Assembly: GCF_000350225.1 (NCBI RefSeq)
Contig: NW_005179365.1
Span: forward strand, 1-54,671
Reading direction: 5' to 3'
DNA from: Chondrus crispus
Lineage: Eukaryota > Rhodophyta > Florideophyceae > Gigartinales > Gigartinaceae
DNA: 54,671 nucleotides
In this document: positions 11,415 through 22,124 of the stretch, piece by piece
Layout: every line of letters begins with the position of its first letter
Numbering within the stretch: position 1 is the first letter of the stretch
Notes under the pieces: generated by a model
The model's database searches: none
What the model was told of the DNA's origin: nothing
What the model saw: the letters and a program-made list of their open reading frames with translations, nothing else
Translations under genes and position numbers: made by a program

Positions 11415-13709
11415 TACAAGTGGGCACCCCCCCTGTTCTGAATAGTCCCCCCACAGCTGAACAACGCAAATAATAACAAAATTTATCCAAAAAAGGCAAC
11501 TTTGCTCTCTTTCAGTCGCACAATGTCAGTTCTATCAGCAGCTTTGTCACAGCATCTCGGCCGCAACGATTGAAAAATAAATATATTTCTTAGAAACTTG
11601 TTTAGCGCCTTTTCTTTGTGTGGAAGAGAAGAGGTTCTGGTTTGAATGTGACAGATACCCGCCAAAATCGTTGAAGAGCAGAGATAATAGAACAAAAACG
11701 AGACATTGGACCACCGCATTCACGCTTCCCCACAAGTTCCACGATGACAAAAAAGAAGTCTGATCTCGCCAAACAAAGCGAGCGATTTGCAAAAGCTCAG
11801 GAAGCCCTGTCCACAGGCGCGAAGATGCGAGATGCTGCCAAAATTGCTCGACTTCCCCTATCAACCTTTCATTACCGACTGAAGAAGCAATCAAGGCTCC
11901 CCATAACGCGGACATATCTGTCACCGACAGAAGAAAACGTAATCGTCCAACTCATCACACGATTCTCTGATCGTGGCTACAGTATGAGTCGTGAAGATGT
12001 ATCTCTCGCCGTTCAAGACATGGTGCAGGCCTTCCCTCAATCTCGAAAAAGCAAGCTCCCGTTTGTCAACGGAAAACCGGGGAGAAAGTTTTCTACGCCT
12101 TTTCGCTCTACGGCACAGCCGCGAAATAAAATTTAGTCGGGATTCTAAGCAAGAACAGGAACTACAAATGCGCAAAATTTTACTCATCACTTCGCCGAGA
12201 TAGAGCGCCTTATCCGAGGGCATAATCTAGACCCCTCTCGAATCGCAAACTTGGATGAGACTGGCAGTACAGCGAGTAATGACTGCAGGCAATCCGTCCG
12301 GAACAAGACGTTTAACACTCGGGGCCGGCCGGCTGAGAGACAATCGCCTGAATTTAAAAACATAAAACGTATTACCATGATGCCCGTCGTGTTTTCAAAC
12401 GGTGACGTAGGGCGGTCGTTGTTTGTCGTACAGGGCACTCGGGTTACGTACCGCAGAACTCTGCATGATGGAATGGAAACAATGGAAACTCTCGCGGATT
12501 GCCTACCCCGAGGTAGCGTGATAACTACTCGCCAAGACGTTGCGAGCGTTGACTCGCACAATGTTTTACAATGGGGAAGGTTTTTTGCGGAGGATGGTCG
12601 CGATTTGACAGCAGGTGGTAGAAAAGTGCTGCTTATTCTAGATGGTTATCGTGGACACATGACGTACCCGGTCTTACGTCTATTTGATGCGTCAGGAATT
12701 ATAGTGTATGCATTACCGGCCCACACAAGTGGGTCAACCCAACCACTCGATGTAAGCGTTTTCGGTCCTTTCAAAGAGCATCTACGTGTTTCAATTGAAG
12801 AGCTATCCTCCCCGGCAGCAGGTGACACATACGATGTCTTCGACTATTTGAAAATTATGAGGGAGGCGTTCCACTGTGCGTTCACGCGGAGCAATATTAT
12901 GTCGGGGTTTAAGAACTCAGGCATTTGGCCTCTGGACAGCAAGGTTTTGCTCGGAGTTCCACGTCCGGAATCGTCATACCACAACTGTAGGTTTCTCTCT
13001 GTCAGAGAAATAGAATCTCTGATGGAACAACGACGAATGGAAAGAAGGAACGGTTTGGGAATTAAGCCTACAGTTGCAGCATCGGGGTTTTTAGACACAT
13101 CTTCTGGTCTAATGCTAACTGGCGCAGAGGCTTTATCCCTTGCCAAAAAGAAGTTTCTACTAGATAAGGCCCGACACGCGTTCAAAATGAGACGGGAAGC
13201 CGAAAGCTCTTTAAAGGAAGCCAATCAGGTCGCCTGAGTCCGTGCGGAACGACTAAGACACGAGCATAAGGCCTTGGCAGTTCGCGTGAGGCTTTACAAA
13301 GCCCCAAATGTGATGCCCCGGGAGATGCATCTTCGGCGGCGAGAGGCGCGGGAGCGCAGAACGAAGAGAGTTGAAAAAGCGACCGAGATGGTCGTGCGGA
13401 CGCAGATGTCCGGAGATACAACCTTTGGCCCTGTTTTTGGTAGTATTTGATGAGGCATTGATCAATCACCCAATAAAAATATGTTGCAATATAGGGTCAC
13501 TTTGAAGGGCGTTTTAGGCGTTGAAACCAGGCAAACAAAAGGGAGCGGTATTGGAATTCCACATGGTCTTCAAAGCCATCATTTGAAAGGACCGACATGG
13601 GTCCCGGTAGGTTGCCAACGCATCAGCAACCACTGAAAACAGGTTATTTTAAGATTGCTTTGCGCGGTGTGACTTGTGTTTGTTCAATTTGGGGGGGCCT
13701 CTACTTGTA
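11415..13709. mobile_element. Pogo-like (Tc1/mariner superfamily) DNA transposon
   Basis: It carries a pogo-type transposase relic. TA dinucleotides stand at both ends (11415-11416 and 13708-13709). The terminal sequences match when inverted: left CAAGTGGGCACCCCCCC, right CAAGTAGAGGCCCCCCC. TA target duplication is standard for the superfamily. The element starts 60 bp beyond the Harbinger-like element. Confidence 0.78.
11744..13237 (+). pseudogene. Pogo-like transposase with two frameshifts
   Basis: Frame 11744-12088 holds an N-terminal helix-turn-helix of Psq/CENP-B type (GAKMRDAAKIARLPLSTFHYR) followed by a second DNA-binding region with GYSMSREDV. The frame shifts near 12089 to read FLRLFALRHSREIKFSRDS, then back near 12172 to read HHFAEIERLIRGHNLDPSRI. 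From there to 13237 the DDE domain is open: NLDETG (Asp at 12254-12256), LILDGYRGH (12641-12643), QPLDVSVFGPFK (12749-12751). This D-D-D triad is typical of pogo and Tigger transposases. The two compensating shifts enclose about 85 bases. Inactive unless recoded. Confidence 0.85.
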
Positions 13710-14413
13710 GATAGATGTACATATTAATCAGTAATCTACACTCGACGGCGGCGCGGTATCGCGCCCACCAGTCTTGGACTGGATGACATAAAGTTGTGTG
13801 ACCGGGGCAGCTCTCACACAGGAGAGGAACTCACTCTTGATCACGAATATTGCTCACCTCCTTTAGTCGCGAAAGGTCGCGGCAAGGCGCTGCTCATCTT
13901 AATGTAAATCAACCGAGTATGCGATGATCTGCACAGGCTAGGGCCGCTACACGTACCGAGGAGCGGCGCTTACAGTGGCGACACGTAGTACAGTACAATC
14001 CATTGCGTGCATCCAGGAAACAGAAACCCCGCCAGTTCGCCGCTCCTCACCCAATTAGAGGTCGTGAAAAATGCCGAATGTTCACCATTCAAGGAGACGT
14101 GGAAGGACCGCTTGGAGTGTCTCCACTTCGCCACTTCACTTCTCCACTCCGCCACATAACATGCATCGTATTCGCCACTCTGTTGTTACTCTCGCAGCGT
14201 GTACAGTGGCATTTGTGTAGTGCAATATGCACCTGAAAAGGGAGGTGAAAAGAAAGGAAAATATTTGGATATGAAAAGTAGTCCGGGTTGGGGGACACAC
14301 GTGTGAATAACTGCACAGTTTTAATTTTTAATTATTTTATTTTAATTAGTTAATTAGTTGGCATTAATTTTGCTGACATTAGATTAGATCTATGATCTAG
14401 CCCCGCAAGCTAC
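13710..14413. other. Stretch between elements
   Basis: No supported gene. It holds a CT-rich imperfect repeat near 14115-14155 (variants of CCACTTC) and an AT-rich patch at 14320-14370. A short sequence at 14214-14233 (TGTAGTGCAATATGCACCTG) resembles the inverted end of the LTR family seen at 31276. Confidence 0.4.
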
Positions 14414-15342
14414 TGTAGTGGCTCCGGCGGGGCGATATATACCTTAGCCCTCTGACCACCAAGTCAGTAAAGGTAACCCGAGTTGCCAGAGTTGAATATC
14501 GCCTTGGTCGAAGTACGTCTTTCCCAAGACGCTGCCTTTTACCACAGATTACGTTATCCTTTGCGCTCGGGGGTTCCCTTTCCTTTTCCTTTAATTCAAC
14601 TATCCTTTTCTATTTCTATCTTTATTTCTATTCCCTTAACTTGTGTTGGTTCCACAGTGCCTGATTGCGATCCGCATTGTGACGACTGGAGTCATCGGGC
14701 TCTTGTGTTGGTTCTTTTGTTTGCTGTTGGTGCCATCGGCTTTGGTTGCGACCGGACCGGTGTAGGTGTCTTGGCCATCGGGCGACACGTGGGTGTAGCG
14801 CTGCTACTTGTTTACGTGCACCGACGGAGGCTGTTGCAACGACGTTTCCCTCGAAGGTCCTGTTGTGTATACAGGACAGTGTTGGTTCCATCGGATACAG
14901 GTTGCGACCGTTCCGGTGTCGGTACTTTGCCATCGGACAGTACGGAGGTGTAGCGCTGCTACGTGTTTGCTAATTCCCGCCGGGCTGCGTTGCGACGCCC
15001 CCGTCGAAGACCTTATCAAGGGTATAAGGTGTAACAGGCGCCCCGCGAGCATTGGCTTTACGACCCATCGGGCCCGGCTTCTTAATCGCCGCCCCGAACT
15101 CGCCGAGCAACTGCCTGTACAAGACTCTACCACCATTCGTCCCGGGGCGGGCCTCTTCCTTTTGCCACCCCCTGTCAGGGACTTGAGCTACTGTGGGCCG
15201 CAAACCCACTTAAAGGGAAAGGGAGAATCGGACACTCCGTAGGGCTGTGCCGTCGGCAACTCTTGTTGGTTGTTGTTTGTTGGTTGTGTTGTCGCTGGAC
15301 CGTTGGACCCTGGTTCCGGCCTGACAGGAGCATTGCACTACA
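14414..15342 (+). repeat. 5' long terminal repeat, element 1
   Basis: Begins TGTAGTG and ends CACTACA, a perfect 7-bp terminal inversion. A primer-binding-like sequence follows within four bases. The last 370 bp resemble, on the opposite strand, the fragment at 31276-31646, which supports the LTR assignment. Confidence 0.8.
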
Positions 15343-15346
15343 AAAG

Positions 15347-15366
15347 TGGTCTCCCGACCTAGAATC
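15347..15366 (+). promoter_or_regulatory. Primer-binding site, element 1
   Basis: TGGTCTCCCGACCTAGAATC lies just inside the 5' LTR. It starts with TGG, as required to pair with a tRNA 3' CCA end. The second element has the same site with one change at 28297. Part of it (CCGACCTAGAATCTGGAA) is duplicated just downstream (about 15382-15400). The priming tRNA is not identified. Confidence 0.65.
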
Positions 15367-15462
15367 TGGAAACTACGAAGCCCGACCTAGAATCTGGAAC
15401 GGAACACAGAAGTCGGAAATAGGTAAATTAGTTCGATAGGTCTCGTTTATTAAGAGCGGACC

Positions 15463-17485
15463 ATGGCATCAAGCCAACCCAAGGACGTCGGTCGTGGGGT
15501 CAGAATGGCTGGATCAGCTCAAGAGTCGAGGATCCCGCGAGGACCTCGTACACGTAGCCAAGGAAATTCGGCTACTGATCCAGTTGCAGAAGCGTCCCCT
15601 TCGGGGACAGCCGTTGAGAAAAATGGCCTGGAAGAGAAGTTCGAAAAGTTGAGCGAGGAGATTCGTCAGGAGACGAAGAGCAAGCTCGACGAACTTCTGG
15701 GCATTTTTCAGAAGCAACAGAAGTTGCTAAAATCCGAGTTCCACGCTGCGCTTGAAGAGCTGACGGCCCGTGTGGTTCTCGTTGAGAATTTAAGTACCGA
15801 TGCGTCCCCGGGCCGAGATCCGGAAGTGCTGGATTCGCTAAAGCTCGCCGCGAAAGAAGCGCGGCGAGACGCGAATCAGGCCCTGGAAACGCTGGCCAAG
15901 ACAAGGGACAGCATCGACGACCGGTTCTACCGCGTTTCGCGGCGACTCAAGGACCTTGAGCAAGCTGCGGGCCGGGCCGAACCGAGTTTGGACGCGGGAT
16001 CGCTCTCCGACGGAGAAGAAATCGACAGTCCAACGAAGAAGGACAAGTCAGTCCGGACCCGGGATTCCAAGTGGAAGAGCCCAAAGTCGGCCAAAGGCCG
16101 AAAGAAGAAGAAAAGTCACTGTAGTGACGACCGCGAAAATTGCGACTCAAATTCGGAGTCGAATGTTTCAGAAGAAAATGGTGACGACGGCTCGTCGAAC
16201 CATTCAAGAAATTCCGACAGAAGATCGGCAGAAGGGAATGGAATTTCGTCAAATAAGAAGAGCTCCAAAAGAGGCGGAGTCACTTCGTCCGCCTCGCGGA
16301 GAGACCAAGAATCGGAGCCAGAAAACATCGCGACGCGGCGCGGACCGCGATGGGAGGAGTTGGAGGAATTAAATCCGACCAACCACCTCTTCAAGAAGTT
16401 GCTTTCGTACAGGACGTACCGCCTGCGGAACCCGCAGACCCGTTTGTCGGGCAAGCGGCGGACCGCAGTGCAAAAGATCAGAAGAGACATACCACCAAAG
16501 GTGAAGAGAGACAATACGTTCACAGGAGACGATGGAGTATTGGTTCTAGATTTTTTAGCTAAGATAGTCCAAGAATTCGACACCCAAGAGATGAACGAAG
16601 GCCAAGCGATCCGCTTGCTACCGGAGTTCCTCAGCGGAATCGCTTTGAGACAGTACACTTCGGTGTCACAAACGGCGGGGTCCCACCATGGGAAAATTTC
16701 CGTCTGGCCGGAGGCCGTACAGTGGCTATTGCGAAGCTTCGCCACCGATGTGGCAATCCGCCAACCCGTACTCGCTTTACGGGAAGTACAGCAGCTACCG
16801 TCTGAAAACGAGATGGAATTTTATATCCGTCTGACGGACGCGAGCAATCGATGTGGAAACGTATAGTCGATGGAAGAACAGATGACCATGTTTATTGAAG
16901 GACTCGATTCGAGTATCAAGCCGATGGTATCTCAATACCGACAAGACAATCGGGACGTTTCGTTTTTGAGACTAGTTAATTACGCGAAGGCGCATGGCTC
17001 GGCGAGCCGCGCCAAGGAGAGGGAGACTAGGAGAGTCACCATCCAAGCGCCAGCGACGCTAAGGACGGGGGGGAAGCAGAAGCCTTCGCACCCCACGCGG
17101 AAAACCCGCGGCGCTGTCCACTTGGCCGACTCACTGTCTGCGTCCAGAGGACCTAGTACTGTTGATCAGGAGGAATATGGAGACGAGGAGCACGGGGCTA
17201 GTGGGATATCTACGCTACAGACGCCCACGTATACGACGGACTCGTATACCGAGGCCGCGGATCCCGTGTTAGCGTTTCGAGGGCGCGGACACGCGCCAGC
17301 GCCAAGAATTGCGATGGAAGACAAGGGTACGGCCTTCGGAAGACCGCGCTGGACGGGCCGTCCGACGCCCCGAGGACCGCCAAGGTCGCCGTACCTCCGA
17401 AGAAGCATGGCCTCGTATGCTACCATTGCTACGAGAAGGGGCACGGAGCGCCTACGTGTTTGCTCTCGTTCCGAGAGATGCACTG
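15463..17485 (+). pseudogene. Gag polyprotein, element 1, with stop and frameshift
   Basis: The open frame 15463-16866 encodes a charged, coiled-coil-rich N-terminal part (residues 50-170) and a Lys/Ser-rich stretch, followed by a capsid-like region (about residues 370-467). A TAG at 16864-16866 interrupts it, and the same frame resumes at once with MEEQMTMFIEGLDS. A frame change between about 17330 and 17390 leads to a canonical CCHC zinc knuckle, CYHCYEKGHGAPTC (17418-17459), soon ended by TGA at 17483. The knuckle identifies the nucleocapsid end of gag. Confidence 0.82.
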
Positions 17486-17575
17486 AGTTCTGAAGAACTA
17501 CGAGATGCTCTCCCCGATGGAGAGGTTGGGAATTTCCGTCGACAAGTTACCTGAAGGTAAAACAATGGTTTGAAT

Positions 17576-18254
17576 CGCAGGCAGCGGGCACACCGAGTGC
17601 CTCTTCCGAAGGTTCGAACCGGACATCAGGAAGGCCGGCCGCGGGGCCGTCGTCGGATTGGAGAAGAAATCCGCAGCGACAGGAAAACTAAGGGGGGGAA
17701 TCTCAAAAAATTCGAAAGGGGAGACATGCGTCGGGCGAACCATGTCCGGGACCCAGTTCCGTTCCCCGCTTTTAGCGAAGGAGGCAGTCGACGACGAGGA
17801 GACAGTTGGAATCATCGATAACCAGAAAGGACCCATTGGGGTGAAGAAGATTCTGCGAAGAGGCAAGGACGATCCGCTGGAGCAAGTCCGACGCCCCTGG
17901 TACAGGGTCAAGCGCGGGGAATGTCCCGAGAAGATTTTGGTCCTTGCGAGGAAAAACTACAAAGTCTTCGCGGACATTGGACCGACGGTCGGATTGATGA
18001 GCCGTGTACTGTCCGTGTTGGACACCGGTGGGGGACCTAATCTCATCCGGAGATCCGAGCTTCCCGCAGGAATGGAAACTCTTGTGTCCTTCGAACCGAC
18101 CCAAGACATCGGCGATGCGAATAACAGGACACTCCGAACTCTGGGTACACTCAAAATGCCTGTGAGACTTGGACGTTTCGTGGCTTCAGTCGAATTCATA
18201 GTTTGTGAAAAACTCGCCGTCCCCCCTAATTCTAGGAGCGGACTATTGCGATAG
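17576..18254 (+). pseudogene. Retropepsin-like protease region, element 1
   Basis: The frame is the same as that of the zinc knuckle. The aspartic protease core is VLSVLDTGGGPNLI (about 18006-18047), with a flap-like region after it. The frame ends at 18254. The true continuation, LILGADYCDRF (family: ILG-x-D-F/Y), is in the next frame after a run of C residues near 18220-18226, where a frameshift lies. Confidence 0.75.
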
Positions 18255-20470
18255 GTTCGTGGAGGCTATCTACCCACGAAAGAGGACAGTTGAGTTAGAG
18301 GAATTCTCGGAGGTTCCGATTGTACGGCGATTCTCGGCGAGAAAATTGAAGAAGCATTTGGTCCCCGAAGAGAGCGAGACTGGTGCAAAAGGGGAGCGAG
18401 TTTCCCCCAGGGTGAAGGTGGCAAGAGCCACGACCATTGAGCCAGGGACGCAACACGTAGTCGAATGCACCTCGAAGAGGACTGGCTTGGTCGTCGTTCA
18501 ACCCTACGCACCCCTGTACGACAAGCACGGACTGGTAAGCACCAACGGTGTAGTCCAAGTTGAGCCTGACAAACCTTTTAGATTGCTTGTTGCGAATTTT
18601 AGGAATTACCCTGTCATGGTTCAAAAAGGCCAAGTGGTGGCGGAACTACTACCGCACCCGAGGGCCGTATTCAAGAGTAATACCACCATTGGTGAGGTAC
18701 TCGGAATTCAAGGAAGGGATGAGGAAAAATTTACTAATTCTACCCCGCCGCCTACTGGCGACAGAAGATGCGAACCGTCGGAACAAGATCGCGAGGACCA
18801 GCAAGGAGAACGGGAGGAAGGGCTCTCCGCGACGGCAACTACGAAGCCGGAGCGGCGGATTGAGCCTCCCCCGCCGGACGTGGAGGAGCTCGACCTGAGC
18901 CACGTGCCGGACCGGCTGCGCGAAAGATTCCGCCGGATGTTAAAAAATTATTCCCGCATGTGGGGTGGGGCCCTTGGTGAGATCAACTCCACGGTCCACC
19001 GGATTGAACTGGCCCCGGATACAAGGCCAATTGCACAAGCTCCCTACCGAGCCGGTCCAAAGGCTCGGGAGGTCGAGGACGCAGAAGTACAGAAGATGTT
19101 AGAAGCAGGAGTCATCGAACCGGCGCAGTCAGAATGGGCGTCGCCCGTTTTATTAGTGCCCAAGCCGGACGGATCGATGCACTCTTGCGTAGACTACCGC
19201 AGGCTAAACGCGGTAACGGTGAAGAACACGTACCCTTTACCGCGCATGGATGAGTGTCTGGACTCGTTGGGAGACATCAAGGTCTTTTCCGCGTTGGACG
19301 CGATTTCAGGGTATTGGCAGATGCTTATTCCGGAAGCGGACCGCGACAAGACAGTTTTTTCGTGTCACTCAGGTCTCTACCGTTTTTCAAGAATGCCCTT
19401 CCGGTTTACCAATGCGCCAGCGACGTTTCAGAGAGCCATGGATATCCTGCTCTCCCCATTCCGCTGGAAATGCTGTCTGGTATATCTAGATGATATCATC
19501 ATCTTCAGCAAATCCTGGGAGGAGCACGTCGTCCACGTTGACGAAATACTGTCTGTATTGGAAAAGGCAGGTGTGAAGCTCAAGCTTCGCAAGTGCGAAT
19601 TTTTCGTCGAAAAGATCAAGTACATGGGCCATGTCGTTCGGCCAGGTACATTGGAAGTTGACGCCGCGCGAACCGCTGCATTAGAACAAGCGAGGTACCC
19701 TCAAACGCAGACCCAGCTCAGGAGCTTCTTGGGACTTTGTAATGTCTACCGCAGATTCGTTCCGCATTATGCGAAAATTGCGCATCCTCTAAACCAACTA
19801 CTGAAGAAAAGACAACCGGTCCAGTTGGAAGGATTCGACGAACGATGCGAAAAAGCTTTTCATAAGCTCAAAGACGCTATATTGGCGCAACCGGTGTTGG
19901 CGCTGCCGAAGAAGGACCTACCCTAATCGCTAGAGACCGATGCAAGCGACTATCAAATCGGCGCTGCATTATTTCAAACGCACCCGGATGCGCAACGTAA
20001 ACCCATCAGGTTCTTTTCAAGAACGTTAGCTGCAGCCGAGAGAAACTATTCTGTATCAGAAAAAGAATGTCTAGCGGTAATTTGGGCCGTACAGCCTCTA
20101 AGACCATATCTATATGGCGAGCACTTCATTGTGCATACCGACCATGCCTCATTGAGGTGGTTGATGAACGTAACCGACCCCAGCGGGAGATTAATCGGAT
20201 GGAGGCTCCGCCTCTCGGAATTTGATTTCGAAATCAAATACAATAAGAGCAAGGCTAACAGACAAGCTGATGCCCTGTCAAGATTACGGACCGCTGGAGA
20301 AACCGTCGACGAAATCGACGACGAAATTCCATGCTTTATGGCCGAACCGGCCGAGGGTACAGTGGAGGACGAGGAAAGTTTTGACGCGATAGACGACATC
20401 CTCGCTCTTGAGGGGGGGCCGCCTCTGATCGCCTCGATCAATCCCAAGCTGTCACTCCGGAGGAGCTCAT
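18226..20470 (+). pseudogene. Reverse transcriptase and RNase H, element 1
   Basis: Protease tail, then a linker, then the RT domain: VIEPAQSEWASPVLLVPKPD, DYRRLNAVTVKNTYPLPRMD, FSALDAISGYWQ and the catalytic YLDDIIIFS (19483-19509). The connection region is LRSFLGLCNVYRRFV. RNase H follows as ETDASDYQIGAAL, ending in KANRQADALSRL (to about 20286). A TAA at 19924-19926 cuts RT from RNase H in frame, and a frameshift between 20290 and 20517 precedes integrase. Motifs are close to canonical; the lesions look recent. Confidence 0.9.
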
Positions 20471-20516
20471 TCGCGAGCAAGCCGTCGACCCCTTCTGCAA
20501 CCGCATCAAGGAAGAA

Positions 20517-21683
20517 ATGGACGCCGGAAAGGTAAGAACGTTCAGCATGGAGACCGAGGAACTCGAAGGAACTCTATGCCGTACCGCGGCGGAGTTTGTA
20601 CAAGTGGTGATACCACAATCGTTAAGGGACCGCGTCCTAGGGTTAAGCCACTACGCAAATTTGGCAGGCCACGCGGGAGGCAGGAAACTTTACAAGACAT
20701 TGAGAAGATATTTTTATTGGCCTACGATGGCCCTAGACTGCTACGCAGTCGCGAAGAATTGCGCCGCATGCGCGCGGGAAAGGGTGAAGTTAAGAAGAAA
20801 CACGAAGGAAGTGAAGCTGTTCACGCCCAAAGCTCCGCTGGAGTTTGTCGCCATCCACATCCTCGGCGAGCTAATTACAACTAAACGAGGAAATCGGTAT
20901 ATTCTCGTGATCAGCGATCGATACTCGAAACTGGTACGAACCGTACCGTTGAAGAAGATATCAGCTGCGCACATCGCACAAGCCTTCGTTCACCATTGGG
21001 TATTCGTGTACGAACCGCCGGTCAAGCTGCTGTCCGACAATGGAACACAATTCACGGCCCGGTTCTTTCAGAACGTCTGTCGAATTCTCGGCATACGCAA
21101 TGTGTTCACGACTACGTACCACCCGCAAGCTAACGGCCAAGTTCAGAGGTTTAACCGCAGGCTGACTTCCGCGTTGCGAAAATATGTTGGAGAGCATCCC
21201 AAGGACTGGGACCTATTTAGCGACGCCGTAACGTTCGCATACAACACGCAAGTTCATGGAACTACGAACATCGCGCCCTTCGAGCTGGTGTTAGCTCGGG
21301 CGCCGAGAAACATTGCGTTACAGGCACAGCCAAGTTTGGAAGGATTTAGCTCGAATCGAGCGTACTACCTGAAATGGCAGTCGTGGTTGGAAAGCCTGAT
21401 GAAAGGCGCTGGTAAGAGCTTGCGGAAAGAACAAGCGCGCTACAAGCGAAATTTCGACGCAAGGCTCCGCAAGTCGAAGTATGACATCCCTTCAGGATCA
21501 TACGTATTCCTTCTGAAAGAGCAAGGCACGGCCACGGAGCCGAAACATAAGTTGGCACAAGTGGCTACGGGTCCATATCAAGTGAAGGAGGCAACTGAAA
21601 ATACGGTCGTCATTTCCATCGGCGACCAGGAAGAGCGCGTGTCGCGAGATAGAGTCGAATTAGCCCCTAGTCCCATGGACTAG
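20517..21683 (+). pseudogene. Integrase with substituted catalytic residues, element 1
   Basis: A His2Cys2 zinc-binding region (HYANLAGHAGGRKL then CAACAR) precedes the core. The position of the first catalytic Asp, normally in VAID-I-x-G-P-L, reads VAIHILGEL (His codon at 20856-20858). The second Asp is present in LLSDNGTQFT. The third residue, normally Glu in NGQ-x-ERFN, is Gln in NGQVQRFNRR (21144-21146). Loss of two of three metal ligands implies an inactive enzyme. A basic C-terminal domain follows and ends at a TAG, after which the frame continues to the chromodomain. Confidence 0.9.
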
Positions 21684-21770
21684 ACGCCGATAGTCGGGCT
21701 ACGACAAGCGCTAAAATTCCTCAACACAGAAGGAGAACGAGAAGGACCCGCTGCGCAAGCGAAGGATAGG

Positions 21771-22124
21771 ATGGATGACGGACCGTTGATAAATCAGGAA
21801 GCTACGGGCATCCCGCCCGATCTACAAGAGATGGGAGGTTCGGAAGAGCAGGATGAGGATGAGTCGCTGACTCTTCGGAAGGGGGACGGACAGTTGGACA
21901 CGCAGGAAGAAGGAGCCGGGAGTCAGGAGTATGTGATCGACAAGATCGTGGACCTCGGCTACGACGGGGAGAAATTAATTCTCAAAGTGAGATGGTATGG
22001 GTATACCCTCAAGGACGCAACGTGGGAACCCATTGAGCAATTGCCCCGCAGCGCGGCCGTCACGTATTTCCGACGGAAAATATTATCCTTGCCCGCGCAG
22101 GTCGTGCAAGCGCAATCAGGATAG
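21771..22124 (+). CDS. Chromodomain, C-terminal part of element 1 integrase
   Basis: Same frame as integrase, beyond the TAG at 21681. An acidic linker leads to the chromodomain: EYVIDKIVDLGYDGEKLILK, VRWYGYTLKDATWEP, IEQLPRSAAVTYF. In chromoviruses this domain guides integration toward modified chromatin (established). It probably belonged to one polyprotein before the stop arose. Confidence 0.85.
   Translation: MDDGPLINQEATGIPPDLQEMGGSEEQDEDESLTLRKGDGQLDTQEEGAGSQEYVIDKIVDLGYDGEKLILKVRWYGYTLKDATWEPIEQLPRSAAVTYFRRKILSLPAQVVQAQSG

Larger units (their letters stand above)
14414..22124 (+). mobile_element. Ty3/gypsy chromovirus, 5' LTR plus damaged internal region
   Basis: The order 5' LTR, primer-binding site, gag with zinc knuckle, protease, RT, RNase H, integrase and chromodomain is that of Ty3/gypsy chromoviruses. 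The internal region carries at least three in-frame stops (16864, 19924, 21681) and several frameshifts, and the integrase has lost catalytic residues. No copy of the 929-bp LTR was found after the chromodomain, so the 3' end has been lost or replaced. Confidence 0.9.
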
